Shown piece after piece: positions 46,610 through 57,003 of a DNA stretch of 64,000 nucleotides. The number at the start of each line of letters is the position of its first letter. Position 1 is the stretch's first letter. The notes below the pieces were generated by a model that did no database searches, was not told the DNA's origin, and worked only from the letters and a program-made list of their open reading frames with translations. The translations under genes were made by a program, and so were the position numbers. The DNA is from Corynespora cassiicola. Its lineage: Eukaryota; Ascomycota; Dothideomycetes; Pleosporales; Corynesporascaceae. The stretch is taken from positions 1,240,001 through 1,304,000 of the forward strand of contig JAEUWY010000002.1 in NCBI GenBank assembly GCA_022059125.1, written 5' to 3'.

Positions 46610-47135
46610 GGGCTTGTTATGACGCGGCTAGTTACTTAGTAAACGTAATGTCTATGGTTATGGATGATGAGTCCTGTTGTGCGTGTCTTGATTTACTGAG
46701 AGCTGGAGCGTTTTTGTGAGTGTTTGGACGGCATCTTTGTGTTGTGTCCAAGTAGGCTGCTTGAGTGGTGTGATCGTCTGCAGTACTGAGTAGAATGTCA
46801 GTCACGATGCATATTTTAAGATCAAGGCGCCAATTGAACACAGAAAACAACATCAATGAAACTATACAGTCCAGTTGTTACGAATAAATAAAACGCCCCG
46901 ACACGCTATGCATTACCCAGGACCCACAAACACACTGCATGTACCCAACTCATGGCATCGTAATTAGGGGGTATGCAAGTCCAAAAGAAAATGTTACCCA
47001 GTCCTTGTATCCTGACGTCTCCCACCGCTACTCCAAACACCGCATTACAATCTTTTTCCGAATAACCTGCCGACCGACAATGACCCTAGGAGAAAAAAAA
47101 ACGCCCATATATCATGTTTGAAACAAACGTGTAAA
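46610..47135. other. convergent 3' region
   Basis: 526 bp lie between the beta-glucosidase stop (+) and the coiled-coil gene stop (-). Apart from the listed polyadenylation signal I see nothing. Confidence 0.55.
46883..46892 (+). terminator. AATAAA-type polyadenylation signal, beta-glucosidase
   Basis: Overlapping AATAAATAAA about 275 nt after the beta-glucosidase stop. Plausible 3'-end signal; the distance is a little long. Confidence 0.4.
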
Positions 47136-50100
47136 CTAAGCAGCAACACCCTCGTCCAAAGCGAGCTCGTCATCCTCGGCCTCAAAGTTGTCGTCGACTC
47201 CAATGCCAGAGTCCCATTGGCGCTTGGAGACTTTCTTGGAGCCACCCTTCTTCTTGCCGATGCGAATCTTCTCGCTAATCTTTCCGACCTTGCCATGGAC
47301 AACACGGCGGAGGTCCACACTGTTGCCCTTGATCTCGACGCCCTTGTACTTCATGTCCTGGACAGCCTTGAGCGCATCGGCGTTTCGCTTCTTGAGGGCA
47401 CCAGCAAGCTGCTCATTTTGTTCCTGAAGGCGACGCTGCGACTCCATCAGGGTATCGATGGTGGCGCGCGTGTCTTCCTCTTGGCTGCGGAAATGCTCCT
47501 TCATCTCTTCAATCTGAGCCTCTAAAGCGACAATGTCTTCCACACGCAGGTCGGCCGTGACGCGAAGATCCTCAATCTCGGCCTCCTTTGCAGTGATGGC
47601 CTGGTTGTGTTCAGCCGCACGAAGTTTGGCTGTGGCCTCAAGATCGCGGATAGAAGCGTCTTGGTTCGCAATAATGGACTGTAGGGTATCAATTTCCTTG
47701 GTGTGCGCGCCCATGACATTGAGTAGCTCGGTGGCCTCTTCCTCAACGCGACGCTCGAGCCGTTTGATACGCTCAGCCTTAGCTTCGTTATCCTGCCGTG
47801 AAGCGGAGAGGTCACTCTCCAGATCCTCGATCCGTGCTGACATGACTGCCTTCTCTTCCTCGAAGGCCTGCTCATTATCGTCGGCTAGCTGTCTGAGACG
47901 CTCGACCTCAGCCTTGTAATTCATGACCTCGTTGTTAAGATCAGCGATGTTGGCGCTGAGAGTCGTGATTTCGCTTCTCGAGTTGTTCTCCAGGGCCATG
48001 TACTGATTGTGAAGCTCGCCCAGCTGAGTCTTTAACGAGGCAACCGATTCATCACGGGCCTTCTCCACCTTGTGGAGAGAGCGAGTGAGTTCGTCCACCT
48101 TTGCGTCGGCAACGTTGAGATCTTCGAACAGCTGGGTACATCTCTGCTCGAGGTTGGCGATGTTTTGCTCGGCTTGCTCACGCTGTTCGGTCTCATCAGC
48201 AAGAAGACCTTCTAGCTCTTCTTCTTGGGCCTCCTTCTCTTCCCTAAGCTGTGCAATTGTCTCCTCCTTCTCTTGTTGAACGGCAAAGAGCTTGGAGCGA
48301 AGTTCATTTGCCTGGATGCCAGCATCGTGAAGGCGATCATTGAGCTCGGCAATCTCGTCATTGGCAGCGTTGAGTTCGGTCTCGGTCAGCTCACGCTGTT
48401 CGCGTTCGGTGGCGAGATTATTGCGGTACTCCTCGATCTGTCCTTGGAGGCTGTCGATATTCTCCTTGAGATTCTCGATGGTGTTGGCGTGTTCGTATGC
48501 AAGGTTTGACTGCTCATCTCGTTCATCTTCAGTCTTTTCGCGGATGGCAGTCTCATCTTCAAGGCGCTCACGGAGGATGGCCAACTGGTCAGCGATGGTT
48601 CCAACTTCAGTATCCAATCCATTGATGCGAGTCTCAAGCTCATCAATATAGGCCGACTTTTGCTCGGCATCTTCTTCGGCGTTGAGGCGGCCTTCATTCT
48701 CGGCATTCAAATGGGCTGTCAGTTTCTGAACAGTATCCGCGTGGTCCGATTCCAACTGGGCCAACGTCACTCGGTGTTCCTCCTCCATATGGGTGAGTGT
48801 TTTTGAGACGGCGTCAAGTTCATCCTCGACGGCCTTGAGAGCATCGCGGTATCGAGTAACGGCCACGTCCTTGTTTGCAATGTCCTCCTCCAACTGCTGA
48901 ATGCTCGAATCCTTCTCCTGGATGGCGTTGTCTTGTTGGTCTGCAGTGTTGTTCAGCCCGGCGACGTGCTCCTCGAGTTCGGCAATCACTTCAGATTTCT
49001 GGTTAGCATCATCTTCCAAATCGCCGATTTGCTGGTGAAGCTGATCATTGGTCTCCTCGGAACGAGCTAGGAGGTCGATTACATGCTCATATTGAGTGCG
49101 CAGTATTCGCTCATTTTTGCGATGATGCTCTGAAGCGAGTACCGTCTCGTTGAGCTCGAGCAGAACACCCTGGAGCAATTCGGGGGCCTTGAATAAGAGT
49201 TCACTGTTGGTTAGACCTTCTGTTGTGCCGGGGACCAACGTTTCGATTTCGTTGCGAAGCGTTTCGAGGCCGAGCCGCAGCTTCTCCATGATGAGGTCGG
49301 TGGATGCGCCGGGCTCCAGAACGTGAAGGTTCTGCAGCTCGATGACAACCACACGCAAGGCTCCCTGAGACTCGGCGAGTTGCATGGTGAGATGTTCGAT
49401 CTCCGCCTCATAGCGCTTGATGGCCTTGTCGGAAATTTTGTCAGGAATAGATCCAGGGTCGGTCCGCTGAGAGTTGGCCAGACTGTCGAGCATGGTCTGA
49501 GAGATGCTGGACAGCGAGTCTCGGGTGACTTGGCTGGACAGCTCCACTGCACGGCGAGCGTAGATGCCAGGGGTGGGGGGCTCAATGTCTTCGTTGGGAT
49601 CCTCGTCTAGCTCATCAGGCTGAATGAGCATCAACTCATCATCGTCATCGTCGAAAGCGTCGGCGGCACCGTCAAATGCCATTTGGTCGGGTGAGCCAGG
49701 CGCATATACGGATGAGGCGCGTAGCTCATCAATCTCCTTCTTGGCCTGCTCGAGCTCCTGCTCGAGCTCGTGAGCATGGTCGTCGGAGATGTCGATGTCT
49801 CCCAGGCGCTTAGCTTCCAGTTGGAACTTGAGGTCATTGACGAGCTTGTCCTTTTCACGCAGCTGGCGGTGAAGCTCGGCATAGGCCTTCCTGAGCTTCT
49901 TGTCTTCCTTCTGGTGGCTTTCCAGGTCATTGACCTCTTCGCTAAGGTGGCTACGGCGGAGTCGGCGACGCGTCCGGCTGTCCAAGACAGCGGATAGCGG
50001 CGCGAATTGGAATTGGCTGCCACCCTCATCCTCGACGGCCTCGAGGTGTAGCTGAGCAGGCATAGACATGCGAGCGCGGCGGGCCTTGTTGGTGGGGCGG

Positions 50101-50519
50101 CCTCGCGGGGCGCCGACACGCTTCAAATGGGGAGTGAGGCCAGGAAGCGGCTGTGTGGCGGGCGGCGTCCTATCGGCGTCGAACAGCTCGTCGACATCGT
50201 CGTCGTCGTCATCCGGGACCCCGACCAGCGGCTCCGAATGGCGGCGGGCACGGCGGATGGCGACATCGTCGGCGACGTGAATAGTGTCGTCGCGCGAACG
50301 AGCGACGGACTCGCTAAGCTCGTGGATGAGCTGATCGCTGTCGTCGTACTGCACGCGCTTGGTGCGTTTGGCCTGGCGAAGCTCGACTTCGGGCGACGTG
50401 GCACGCGTCTGGCTGGCACTGGAAGAAAAGTCGACCGAGGGGGAGCTCTTGCGGGAGCGCTTGCGGCGGGGCGCATCGCCCGGGCCCTCAGGATGGTGTT
50501 CAGCCCTGAGGCGGGCCAT
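47136..50519 (-). CDS. large coiled-coil protein, function unknown
   Basis: Single exon, 1,127 residues from the ATG at 50519. The open frame continues to 50645, but that part is Pro-rich and reads like a leader. Residues 1-60 are basic (Arg-Arg-Lys-Arg-Ser-Arg-Lys), suggesting nuclear localisation. Acidic Asp/Glu patches follow near 115-125 and 265-290. From about 330 to 1,050 the sequence is nearly continuous heptad coiled coil, with frequent Leu/Glu/Asn/Gln. The C-terminus (about 1,055-1,127) is non-coiled: a Val-Glu-Ile-Lys-Gly motif, a Lys-Lys-Gly-Gly-Ser-Lys-Lys basic run, and an acidic end. No ATPase or kinesin motif is visible, so it is neither SMC nor motor. A spindle-pole-body, nuclear-envelope or chromosome scaffold role is possible. 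Not recognised as a named family. Confidence 0.85.
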   Translation of the reverse strand: MARLRAEHHPEGPGDAPRRKRSRKSSPSVDFSSSASQTRATSPEVELRQAKRTKRVQYDDSDQLIHELSESVARSRDDTIHVADDVAIRRARRHSEPLVGVPDDDDDDVDELFDADRTPPATQPLPGLTPHLKRVGAPRGRPTNKARRARMSMPAQLHLEAVEDEGGSQFQFAPLSAVLDSRTRRRLRRSHLSEEVNDLESHQKEDKKLRKAYAELHRQLREKDKLVNDLKFQLEAKRLGDIDISDDHAHELEQELEQAKKEIDELRASSVYAPGSPDQMAFDGAADAFDDDDDELMLIQPDELDEDPNEDIEPPTPGIYARRAVELSSQVTRDSLSSISQTMLDSLANSQRTDPGSIPDKISDKAIKRYEAEIEHLTMQLAESQGALRVVVIELQNLHVLEPGASTDLIMEKLRLGLETLRNEIETLVPGTTEGLTNSELLFKAPELLQGVLLELNETVLASEHHRKNERILRTQYEHVIDLLARSEETNDQLHQQIGDLEDDANQKSEVIAELEEHVAGLNNTADQQDNAIQEKDSSIQQLEEDIANKDVAVTRYRDALKAVEDELDAVSKTLTHMEEEHRVTLAQLESDHADTVQKLTAHLNAENEGRLNAEEDAEQKSAYIDELETRINGLDTEVGTIADQLAILRERLEDETAIREKTEDERDEQSNLAYEHANTIENLKENIDSLQGQIEEYRNNLATEREQRELTETELNAANDEIAELNDRLHDAGIQANELRSKLFAVQQEKEETIAQLREEKEAQEEELEGLLADETEQREQAEQNIANLEQRCTQLFEDLNVADAKVDELTRSLHKVEKARDESVASLKTQLGELHNQYMALENNSRSEITTLSANIADLNNEVMNYKAEVERLRQLADDNEQAFEEEKAVMSARIEDLESDLSASRQDNEAKAERIKRLERRVEEEATELLNVMGAHTKEIDTLQSIIANQDASIRDLEATAKLRAAEHNQAITAKEAEIEDLRVTADLRVEDIVALEAQIEEMKEHFRSQEEDTRATIDTLMESQRRLQEQNEQLAGALKKRNADALKAVQDMKYKGVEIKGNSVDLRRVVHGKVGKISEKIRIGKKKGGSKKVSKRQWDSGIGVDDNFEAEDDELALDEGVAA

Positions 50520-51350
50520 GTTTGGTGGTGGGCGAGTGTTGTGGTGGTCGGACGACAGGGCCGGCGGGCGGGGTCCTTGGGAGTTGCAGAGTGTGTGCGG
50601 TGGGGGGTTTGGGAACGAGAGCAATGGGCAGGAGATCACGGCCAAAAATTAGAAGTGGAGGCACCGTGGCAGGCGTCGGGGGTGAAATGAGGAGGTTGGG
50701 CGGGTAGTAGTTTTATGCTACGTCAGTTAGGAGCGCGCCGGCCAATGGCCTGTGCTGCCAACCGCCAAAAAGCCAAAAAGTTTCAACCGTGTTCCCTGCT
50801 GGGTGACGTCGACGCGTCACGCCCGCCCGCACGCGTTCTCCGACGCAAAGAGGCGCCCGCACGACGTGCAAAAGGGACGCGAGATGCAGTCCTCGCCGTC
50901 GCTGGCAAACAGAGAGCGGCGCTGGCAATCGCAGGCGGGCGGGAGAGCAGGCGCGCTGGGGCGTCGCGGTGGAGTCACGACTGTAAATTCGGAGCGTGAG
51001 CGCGTCCGCTCGGACCCTGCCAAGCCCTAAGCGGCCTTCACAACTCATCACCACCTGCACAATTCGACATGGGCACTTCACCGCAAATTGCGCCTCTGAT
51101 TTTTCACTGTGATACTCCTCCAGTTCGCTGTCACATGTCTGCCCGCCGTCGCGCGTCCTCGTTGAGAAGGCATACTGCCGGTACGCTCCCGTCCCCTTTC
51201 CAGGCACCCGTGTCGGCGGACCCTGGACCAGGCTAGCCGCAGTCGGATGAACATCGATAAACTTCATTTCAACCCCCAAGGGTCTTCGGGCCTTGCTATC
51301 CATGTCTAAGCGAGCGCAATCTACACACTTCATGCTTGCTGCCTGCACGT
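50520..51350. other. intergenic, no gene seen
   Basis: 831 bp hold the coiled-coil gene promoter and the 3' flank of DHCR24-like paralogue A. No motif or RNA gene recognised. Confidence 0.5.
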
Positions 51351-52865
51351 TTACTTCTTCAGCAAGAAGTCGCTCTTCCAGACCAGCCCCTTCGTGGCAG
51401 AAGCAACACCATACAGCCCGCCGATTGGCCATGCCTGCCAGAACGACCGCCGTGCCCACTCTCCCCACGTCTCCGGCTGCATCTGTCCGTGCGCCACCCC
51501 TCGCAAGTCCACCTTGACCTTGTCATATACCGACGGCAGTGACCCCGCGTGGTACTTCTCCCTCAGCTCCTTGTACCGCTTCTCGTCGTATATCTTCCAG
51601 AACTCGTCCTCCGTGTAGTATGCGTGCGCATACAGACACTTCAGCCCGCGGAGTTCGGCGATCTTGGCTTCGAATTCTCTGTTCAATCGGATGAAAGCGT
51701 GCGGATTTTTCGGCCCCATGCCCCAGATGCCGATATCAAGCAGAGTGTCTTGCTCGATCATCGTCCCCATGGAAAAGCTGCGCTCGTCGTCCGGCGCTGG
51801 CTTGACGGGGCAGAGCCAGAGCGGCCAGAGCCCCGTCTTTTGGTCAGTGTATTTGATGAAGTCTTCGGCCGTGTCATAAGGCACAGCCAAGTCCTGGATG
51901 ATTGCCTGGGAAGCGAGTCCAGATCGATGGAGCGCATGAACCATGGTCCTCGTGTACATGAACGGATCCAGCAAAAAGCGAGTGATGCGATTGAATGGCG
52001 TCGCAAAGTAGTTGAAAGCCCGCAGCCCTGACCAGAAGACCCCGCGATCATACCGGAATAGATACGCCGCCGTGGGTATGCTCTCCCTGTACGATCTATC
52101 GTCGTTCTGAGTCTTGTTCATGATGTGCTCCGCGTGCAGGTAAAACCAAGGATCGGTGGGCTTGTTGAACGTCTGAATCTTTCCTGCGATTGCGCCATCG
52201 GTAAGCCTGCCCAGCATGATGACGCCTTTGTCCATGGAAAACATGATCCCGTCAATGTAATCGACATCCGGCTCTTGCTCGGCGCGCTTCAACACACGGA
52301 GAGCCTGCTGGACACTCGAAACATTCACGTACTCCAGCTCGACGTAGCTCTTGGCATCAATGAGCTCCATCTCGAGCAACGTAATAACTCCCAGGCTTCC
52401 GCAGCTGCCCGCGCAACCATAGAAAAGATCGCGGGTTTCCGGGTCGCTGCCACTCGCCCATTTGATCTCCCCGTTGCCGAGGACGATTTTGATTCTACTT
52501 ATCGATCGATCAAAAAGCCCATAGCGGAACGAACTGCTCTCCCCAGATGTCCCAGCAAAGCCACCACCGACGGTAATGTTTGGGAGCTCCATCACCACCT
52601 TGGGTAGCAATCCTTTCTTCATCGTTTCCTCTACTAGGGCGTCCATCGGCACGTTCGGTTCGACCAAAGCCAGCTTTTTCTCTCGATCAAAGTCCAAGAC
52701 ATGGTTGAGCGTGCTGACATCGACAATCTCCCCCTTTTTGCGTGCAGATTCGCGTGTCGAAAGGGTTGAGCCATGATAGATGCGGAATGGTATCTTATCC
52801 TTGTGGAAGTCCCGGACCTGGGCTGCGATCCTCTCCACCGTGAGCCTGTGCTCTTCGTACGCCAT
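51351..52865 (-). CDS. DHCR24/DWF1-like FAD-dependent oxidoreductase, paralogue A
   Basis: Single exon, 504 residues. The FAD_binding_4 (PCMH) fold covers about residues 15-190. It carries Val-Glu-Pro-Asn-Val-Pro-Met, Thr-Val-Gly-Gly-Gly-Phe, and Gly-Glu-Ser-Ser-Ser-Phe-Arg-Tyr-Gly, the block I associate with delta(24)-sterol reductases. The rest matches the DHCR24 C-terminal half in layout, with a hydrophobic stretch near 290-320. Family reaction: NADPH- and FAD-dependent reduction of a sterol C24 double bond. Ascomycete ergosterol synthesis uses Erg4 for its side chain, so the true substrate is open. No N-terminal transmembrane anchor is seen. A closely similar gene lies head to head 766 bp away. 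Not a broken copy: the frame and motifs are intact. Confidence 0.85.
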   Translation of the reverse strand: MAYEEHRLTVERIAAQVRDFHKDKIPFRIYHGSTLSTRESARKKGEIVDVSTLNHVLDFDREKKLALVEPNVPMDALVEETMKKGLLPKVVMELPNITVGGGFAGTSGESSSFRYGLFDRSISRIKIVLGNGEIKWASGSDPETRDLFYGCAGSCGSLGVITLLEMELIDAKSYVELEYVNVSSVQQALRVLKRAEQEPDVDYIDGIMFSMDKGVIMLGRLTDGAIAGKIQTFNKPTDPWFYLHAEHIMNKTQNDDRSYRESIPTAAYLFRYDRGVFWSGLRAFNYFATPFNRITRFLLDPFMYTRTMVHALHRSGLASQAIIQDLAVPYDTAEDFIKYTDQKTGLWPLWLCPVKPAPDDERSFSMGTMIEQDTLLDIGIWGMGPKNPHAFIRLNREFEAKIAELRGLKCLYAHAYYTEDEFWKIYDEKRYKELREKYHAGSLPSVYDKVKVDLRGVAHGQMQPETWGEWARRSFWQAWPIGGLYGVASATKGLVWKSDFLLKK

Positions 52866-53631
52866 CTCGGGAAGGGCTGGCTATATAAGAGATAGAAATG
52901 CGTCCTACTTTAAAGAATGGGAATCGATTGATGACTTTAAAAGCGACAGGTGAAGGTAGGACTGGGGTTCTGTGGCGGAGAACACCTGTTGCCGGGTCGT
53001 TGACGCTCGCACGTAAGCGCGCGGCGCCAAAGCTGCGCCTTACCTGTCTCCACACCAAGATCAGATCACTCCTTCTCCACAACCGGAAATACGGGAATAC
53101 GGGCAAAGAGAGAATTTGCGTGCAGATCCGATGGCTCCGGATTTCAGAGAATCGCAAATCACTAGAAATACTTGCAGTGTGTTGGAATCTGAAAATAAAG
53201 GAGCGTGCTTTTCGTATTGCTGACTTTCCTTGACATCCAAATCCCCACATGCTTCGACATCGGTACCTAGGCTGCTCGCTGAGCCTCAGGACGAAATCGA
53301 TTTGACCGGAAGCGCGGAACAGGCGCTCCACTTGCTAGGCAATGCTGACGTACCCCTGCCACTCAAACCTTCCAACTCAACATCCTTTCCCGAGACACAC
53401 TCTAGCAATCGAACAGCTAGAGGGGTTGCAGCAAGTAAACATTGACAAAAGCTATCGTCGTACGCATATAGCAAGCAGCAAAGAGGTATGGACTGGCCTT
53501 TGTCGTTCCCTCGGCTACCATTGGCGTGCGAATCGTCATCCGAAACCCCACCACTGAGCCTTCCATTCAAACGTATTTAGGTCGGAATCGAGGAACTAAC
53601 AAAGCAGCCTTGTTCCCACCATCTCCCAATC
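52866..53631. promoter_or_regulatory. 766-bp divergent promoter between DHCR24-like paralogues
   Basis: The two start codons of a paralogous pair face outward from this region, so shared regulation is plausible. CT-rich tracts precede both starts. No specific binding site is claimed. Confidence 0.55.
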
Positions 53632-55152
53632 ATGGATCTCCACCGCTCGACGGTAGAATCCGTTAGCAGCCGCACCCGCTACTTTTACGACAATAAAACC
53701 CCTTTTCGCGTATACCACGGCAGCACGAACAGCACGCGACACGCCCATTTCAACCACGAAACCATTGTAGATGTCTCATCTTTAAGTCACGTCCTCTCCA
53801 TCGATGTCGAGAAACGCACGGCGCTCGTCGAGCCTAATGTACCAATGGACGCGCTGGTCCGCGAGACCATGAAATTCGGCCTCCTTCCGCCCGTCGTCAT
53901 GGAATTTCCCGGCATCACTGTAGGCGGAGGCTTTGTAGGTACCGCAGGCGAAAGTAGCAGTTTCAAGTACGGCTTTTTTGACCGGACGGTGCTGTCAGCC
54001 GAGGTGGTCCTCGCCGACGGCAAGGTCGTGACCGCGAGCGAGACCAGCAACCCCGAGCTATTCGAGGGGCTGAGGGGGAGCTTTGGCACGCTCGGCGTAC
54101 TTACCCTCGTGGAAATGAGGCTAATTGATTGCACAAAGTATGTGGAGTTGACGTACCACCCCACGACTAGCTTCGACGATGCCATGAAAAAAATGCTGGA
54201 AGAGACGGAGCACAAGGGAAATGACTACGTGGACGGGATCCTCTTCTCAAAAAACTCTGGTGTGGTTGTCAGCGGCCGACTTACCGATACTCCATCTTCT
54301 GCGAACAGCAAATTTCGCCGCTTCTCGCGTCCTTGGAATGAATGGTTTTGGATTCATGCGCGCTCCCTGACAGCTTTCGATGCCCCCACGGTGGAGCACG
54401 TGCCCGTCGAGGACTATCTTTTCCGGTACGATCGCGGCGCCTTCTGGACGGGCATGTACGCGTTTCGCCATTTCATGGTTCCCTTTATTTGGCTCACCCG
54501 CTTCCTTCTTGACTACTTTATGCATACGCGCATCATGTATCATGCGCTGCATGCTTCAGGTCACACAGATCGATACATCATCCAGGACATCGCGTTCCCG
54601 GCAGGCAACGCCACTGCGTTTGCTGAATACGTGGATACGCGGTTTGAAATCTATCCGCTTTGGCTGTGTCCCTTGAGAAAAGATGGGAGGGTATCGATGG
54701 GCCACCCCAAGGCATTCTACGGGAGCGTTTCGGGAGAAGCCACCGCTGCGGGAAAGCCGTACGAGGGGCCATACATCAACGTTGGAGTCTGGGGTCCATA
54801 TCCATCTTCTGAAGCTGAATACGTCCGTGCGAACCGAGAGCTTGAGGCAAAGGTACATGAGCTGGGCGGCCTCAAGTGGCTGTACTCGCGTACTTTCTAC
54901 ACGGAAGAAGAGTGGTGGAATATCTATGATAAGCAGGGCTACGACGCGCTGAGAGAAAAGTATAATGCGATTTCTCTTCCCACGATCTGGGAGAAGGTCA
55001 AGTACCGAGGCCGGAGAGAGGAGAACTCCAAGGGGATCAAGGGCGTCTTGAAAAAGATTATTAAGAGCAACGGGCTTCTGAGTGGATTTTATGGTGTATA
55101 CAAGGCGACCCTCGGCGGTGACTATCTGCTCGGTAAGCCTAAAAAGTCATAG
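53632..55152 (+). CDS. DHCR24/DWF1-like FAD-dependent oxidoreductase, paralogue B
   Basis: Single exon, 506 residues. Same architecture as paralogue A and colinear with it: the 13-residue block starting Ala-Leu-Val-Glu-Pro-Asn is identical, and the Thr-Val-Gly-Gly-Gly-Phe and Gly-Glu-Ser-Ser-Ser-Phe-Lys-Tyr-Gly blocks follow at the same spacing. Divergence is higher in the C-terminal third. The last five residues are Lys-Pro-Lys-Lys-Ser, which fits a KxKxx ER-retrieval pattern; an ER site would suit a sterol-type reductase. That is inference, as retrieval needs a membrane anchor. The start at 53632 aligns with the start of A. Both copies look functional; the substrate is unknown. Confidence 0.85.
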   Translation: MDLHRSTVESVSSRTRYFYDNKTPFRVYHGSTNSTRHAHFNHETIVDVSSLSHVLSIDVEKRTALVEPNVPMDALVRETMKFGLLPPVVMEFPGITVGGGFVGTAGESSSFKYGFFDRTVLSAEVVLADGKVVTASETSNPELFEGLRGSFGTLGVLTLVEMRLIDCTKYVELTYHPTTSFDDAMKKMLEETEHKGNDYVDGILFSKNSGVVVSGRLTDTPSSANSKFRRFSRPWNEWFWIHARSLTAFDAPTVEHVPVEDYLFRYDRGAFWTGMYAFRHFMVPFIWLTRFLLDYFMHTRIMYHALHASGHTDRYIIQDIAFPAGNATAFAEYVDTRFEIYPLWLCPLRKDGRVSMGHPKAFYGSVSGEATAAGKPYEGPYINVGVWGPYPSSEAEYVRANRELEAKVHELGGLKWLYSRTFYTEEEWWNIYDKQGYDALREKYNAISLPTIWEKVKYRGRREENSKGIKGVLKKIIKSNGLLSGFYGVYKATLGGDYLLGKPKKS

Positions 55153-55692
55153 CGAAGCAAATGCGATATAATTTTCATTCCGAAATTCCTATTGCCTTCT
55201 TTTCTGTGGCCCTCGAGCATTCGACACAATTTGGGTCCTAGCAATTTCGCGTAAGCACTCGTCCTTCATCTGCCTTGAAAACAATACTAGCCATGCTCTC
55301 ACGCTCACCAGGCGCATAAACCCCGCACCATGACTCCCCATCTATGGACACTCGTGTGCATGGGCTTATGAGACTTCTCCATGTGCGGGGACTTACGTGT
55401 GAATGTGGAGGGTGGTGTAAGCGTGGCTTGCAGCCTTTTATGAGCGACTGAAGAGATAGATGTACGCGTCATTGTCTGCAGCATTGCGTGTAGGCTCTGA
55501 ATAAGTATCCACTAATTTTCAAAGGTGCTCCCATGGAGACTTGTCATGTGTGATGGCTTGGGAGACTGCATCCTATAATTAGGCATGCATGGTAGGGTAG
55601 GGTTGCTAAAGGTATTCTGTTGTTGTAGAGTGCATTTTGCTTTATTAGAGTTTGTAATGACTGTATGGCACTAAATGTATTTTGTTTTGCTA

Positions 55693-56560
55693 ATGAATAC
55701 GTCTATTTATGCCGCTCTCGCTCTCTGGCTCGCGTTGCTCCCATCACCAGCGATCAGTTGAGGGAGTCGGATTCGGTCTCGGCCAATCAATCTTCGTCGC
55801 GTTCGCATCGCGGTGTGTTGAATCATCTCCACATCGATCCTGTCCCCAGACACTTTTGATCGCGTCCCATGTTTGCCCCATCTGTCAAAACGACGCGTTC
55901 CAGCGTCCAAGGCGCGCGTATATGCCAGTGCCCCGGTTTTAGTAATCATAGCTCTACGTCAAGCTCAACGCGCCCACATTTCGGTCGGCCTAATAACGTC
56001 ATCATCATCCCGCCCAATTCCATCAATTCCAAATCAACATCAACACCAATACTCCGATCGCGAACGGTTCAGATGGTTGCTTGAGCGTTCAGAAGCCTTC
56101 TGATGCCGCCTCATACTGCTATTTCTAGGGCAACTCTGCCGTGCTCGATGGACAACTCAATCCGCTCACCGCTGCCCTGCAATTGGGCTTCGTATGCAGG
56201 AGGACCACCCACTCTGCCCTCATTGCCGACATCAACGAAAACGCTATCTGCAAGGGACGAAACATGCCCAATTAGTGTCAACGTGGTCCACTGCGTGCCG
56301 CCGCAGGGTCCGAACGCCCCACTGTGGTTTTCGTCGCCGTCTTAACGTCTTACATGTACCCCTCTTACACGCGCATGTACGGAGCTGCGCCCGCCCTCGA
56401 TAACCAGGCAATTGTAAGCCTTGGCTCCATTTCATCCAGATGCCTGCGGCATATTTTACAGGCTAAGCTACTCTGCCGTAATGGATGCTGCACTCCCGGA
56501 CGCCATGTCAACAACGGCTTCGGCTCTCCCACCTCGCTGGCCAGACCTTGAATTAGTTTG
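55693..56560 (+). pseudogene. possible remnant of a small secreted protein gene
   Basis: A 22-codon frame at 55693-55758 encodes a textbook signal peptide (short polar start, Ala/Leu core, Pro-Ala-Ile-Ser end) and then hits TGA. Downstream, Cys-containing coding-like segments appear in other frames, for example 55769-55939 and 56130-56275. The latter follows a possible TTCTAG acceptor and has coding-like codon choice. I could not join them into one intact frame. Either a decayed gene, a multi-exon gene with unusual splice sites, or chance. Low confidence. Confidence 0.22.
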
Positions 56561-56995
56561 ATGATGCCATCTTACTGATTACAATCCTCTGCCTTTTTGG
56601 CTCTGCCTGAAGAACTAGGAAAAGCCAATGGAGCTTTGGGAATGCACATCGGGGGGCTTTTTAATACGGATCTACACAACAGACTTCGACCTTGACGGAG
56701 TGGCTCCGCAGTTCGGCCGGCCTCGACGTTATTGGTCACACAACGCCATTTTGTTCACGACATTCCGGATCATGGGAGATCTAAGGCATTTGGCGTCAAC
56801 GATAGTCTTTCTTAGACTGAGGAGTGGGGTACTGCACCATTCCAAATTATTTCCATGGTAGCACGGCTGCACGCTTACCGTTGTTCCTTGCGATGCTGAT
56901 TCATAAGGATGGCTTCTGCAGTCAGACTGCACTTTCCAGGGCCCGCTTCCTTTTCCAAATACCTGCAGTGGGTGTGAAGGGCCCATCCTCTCCTG

Positions 56996-57003
56996 TATAA
57001 AAA
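56996..57003 (+). promoter_or_regulatory. TATA box of the alpha/beta hydrolase gene
   Basis: TATAAAAA ends 46 bp before the start codon at 57050. Sequence and spacing fit a TATA box with a very short 5' leader. Confidence 0.55.

Noticed and set aside
50520..50645. Upstream N-terminal extension of the coiled-coil protein
   Set aside because: The extra 42 residues are Pro/Cys/His-rich without conservation signs; the ATG at 50519 starts a basic segment typical of a real N-terminus.
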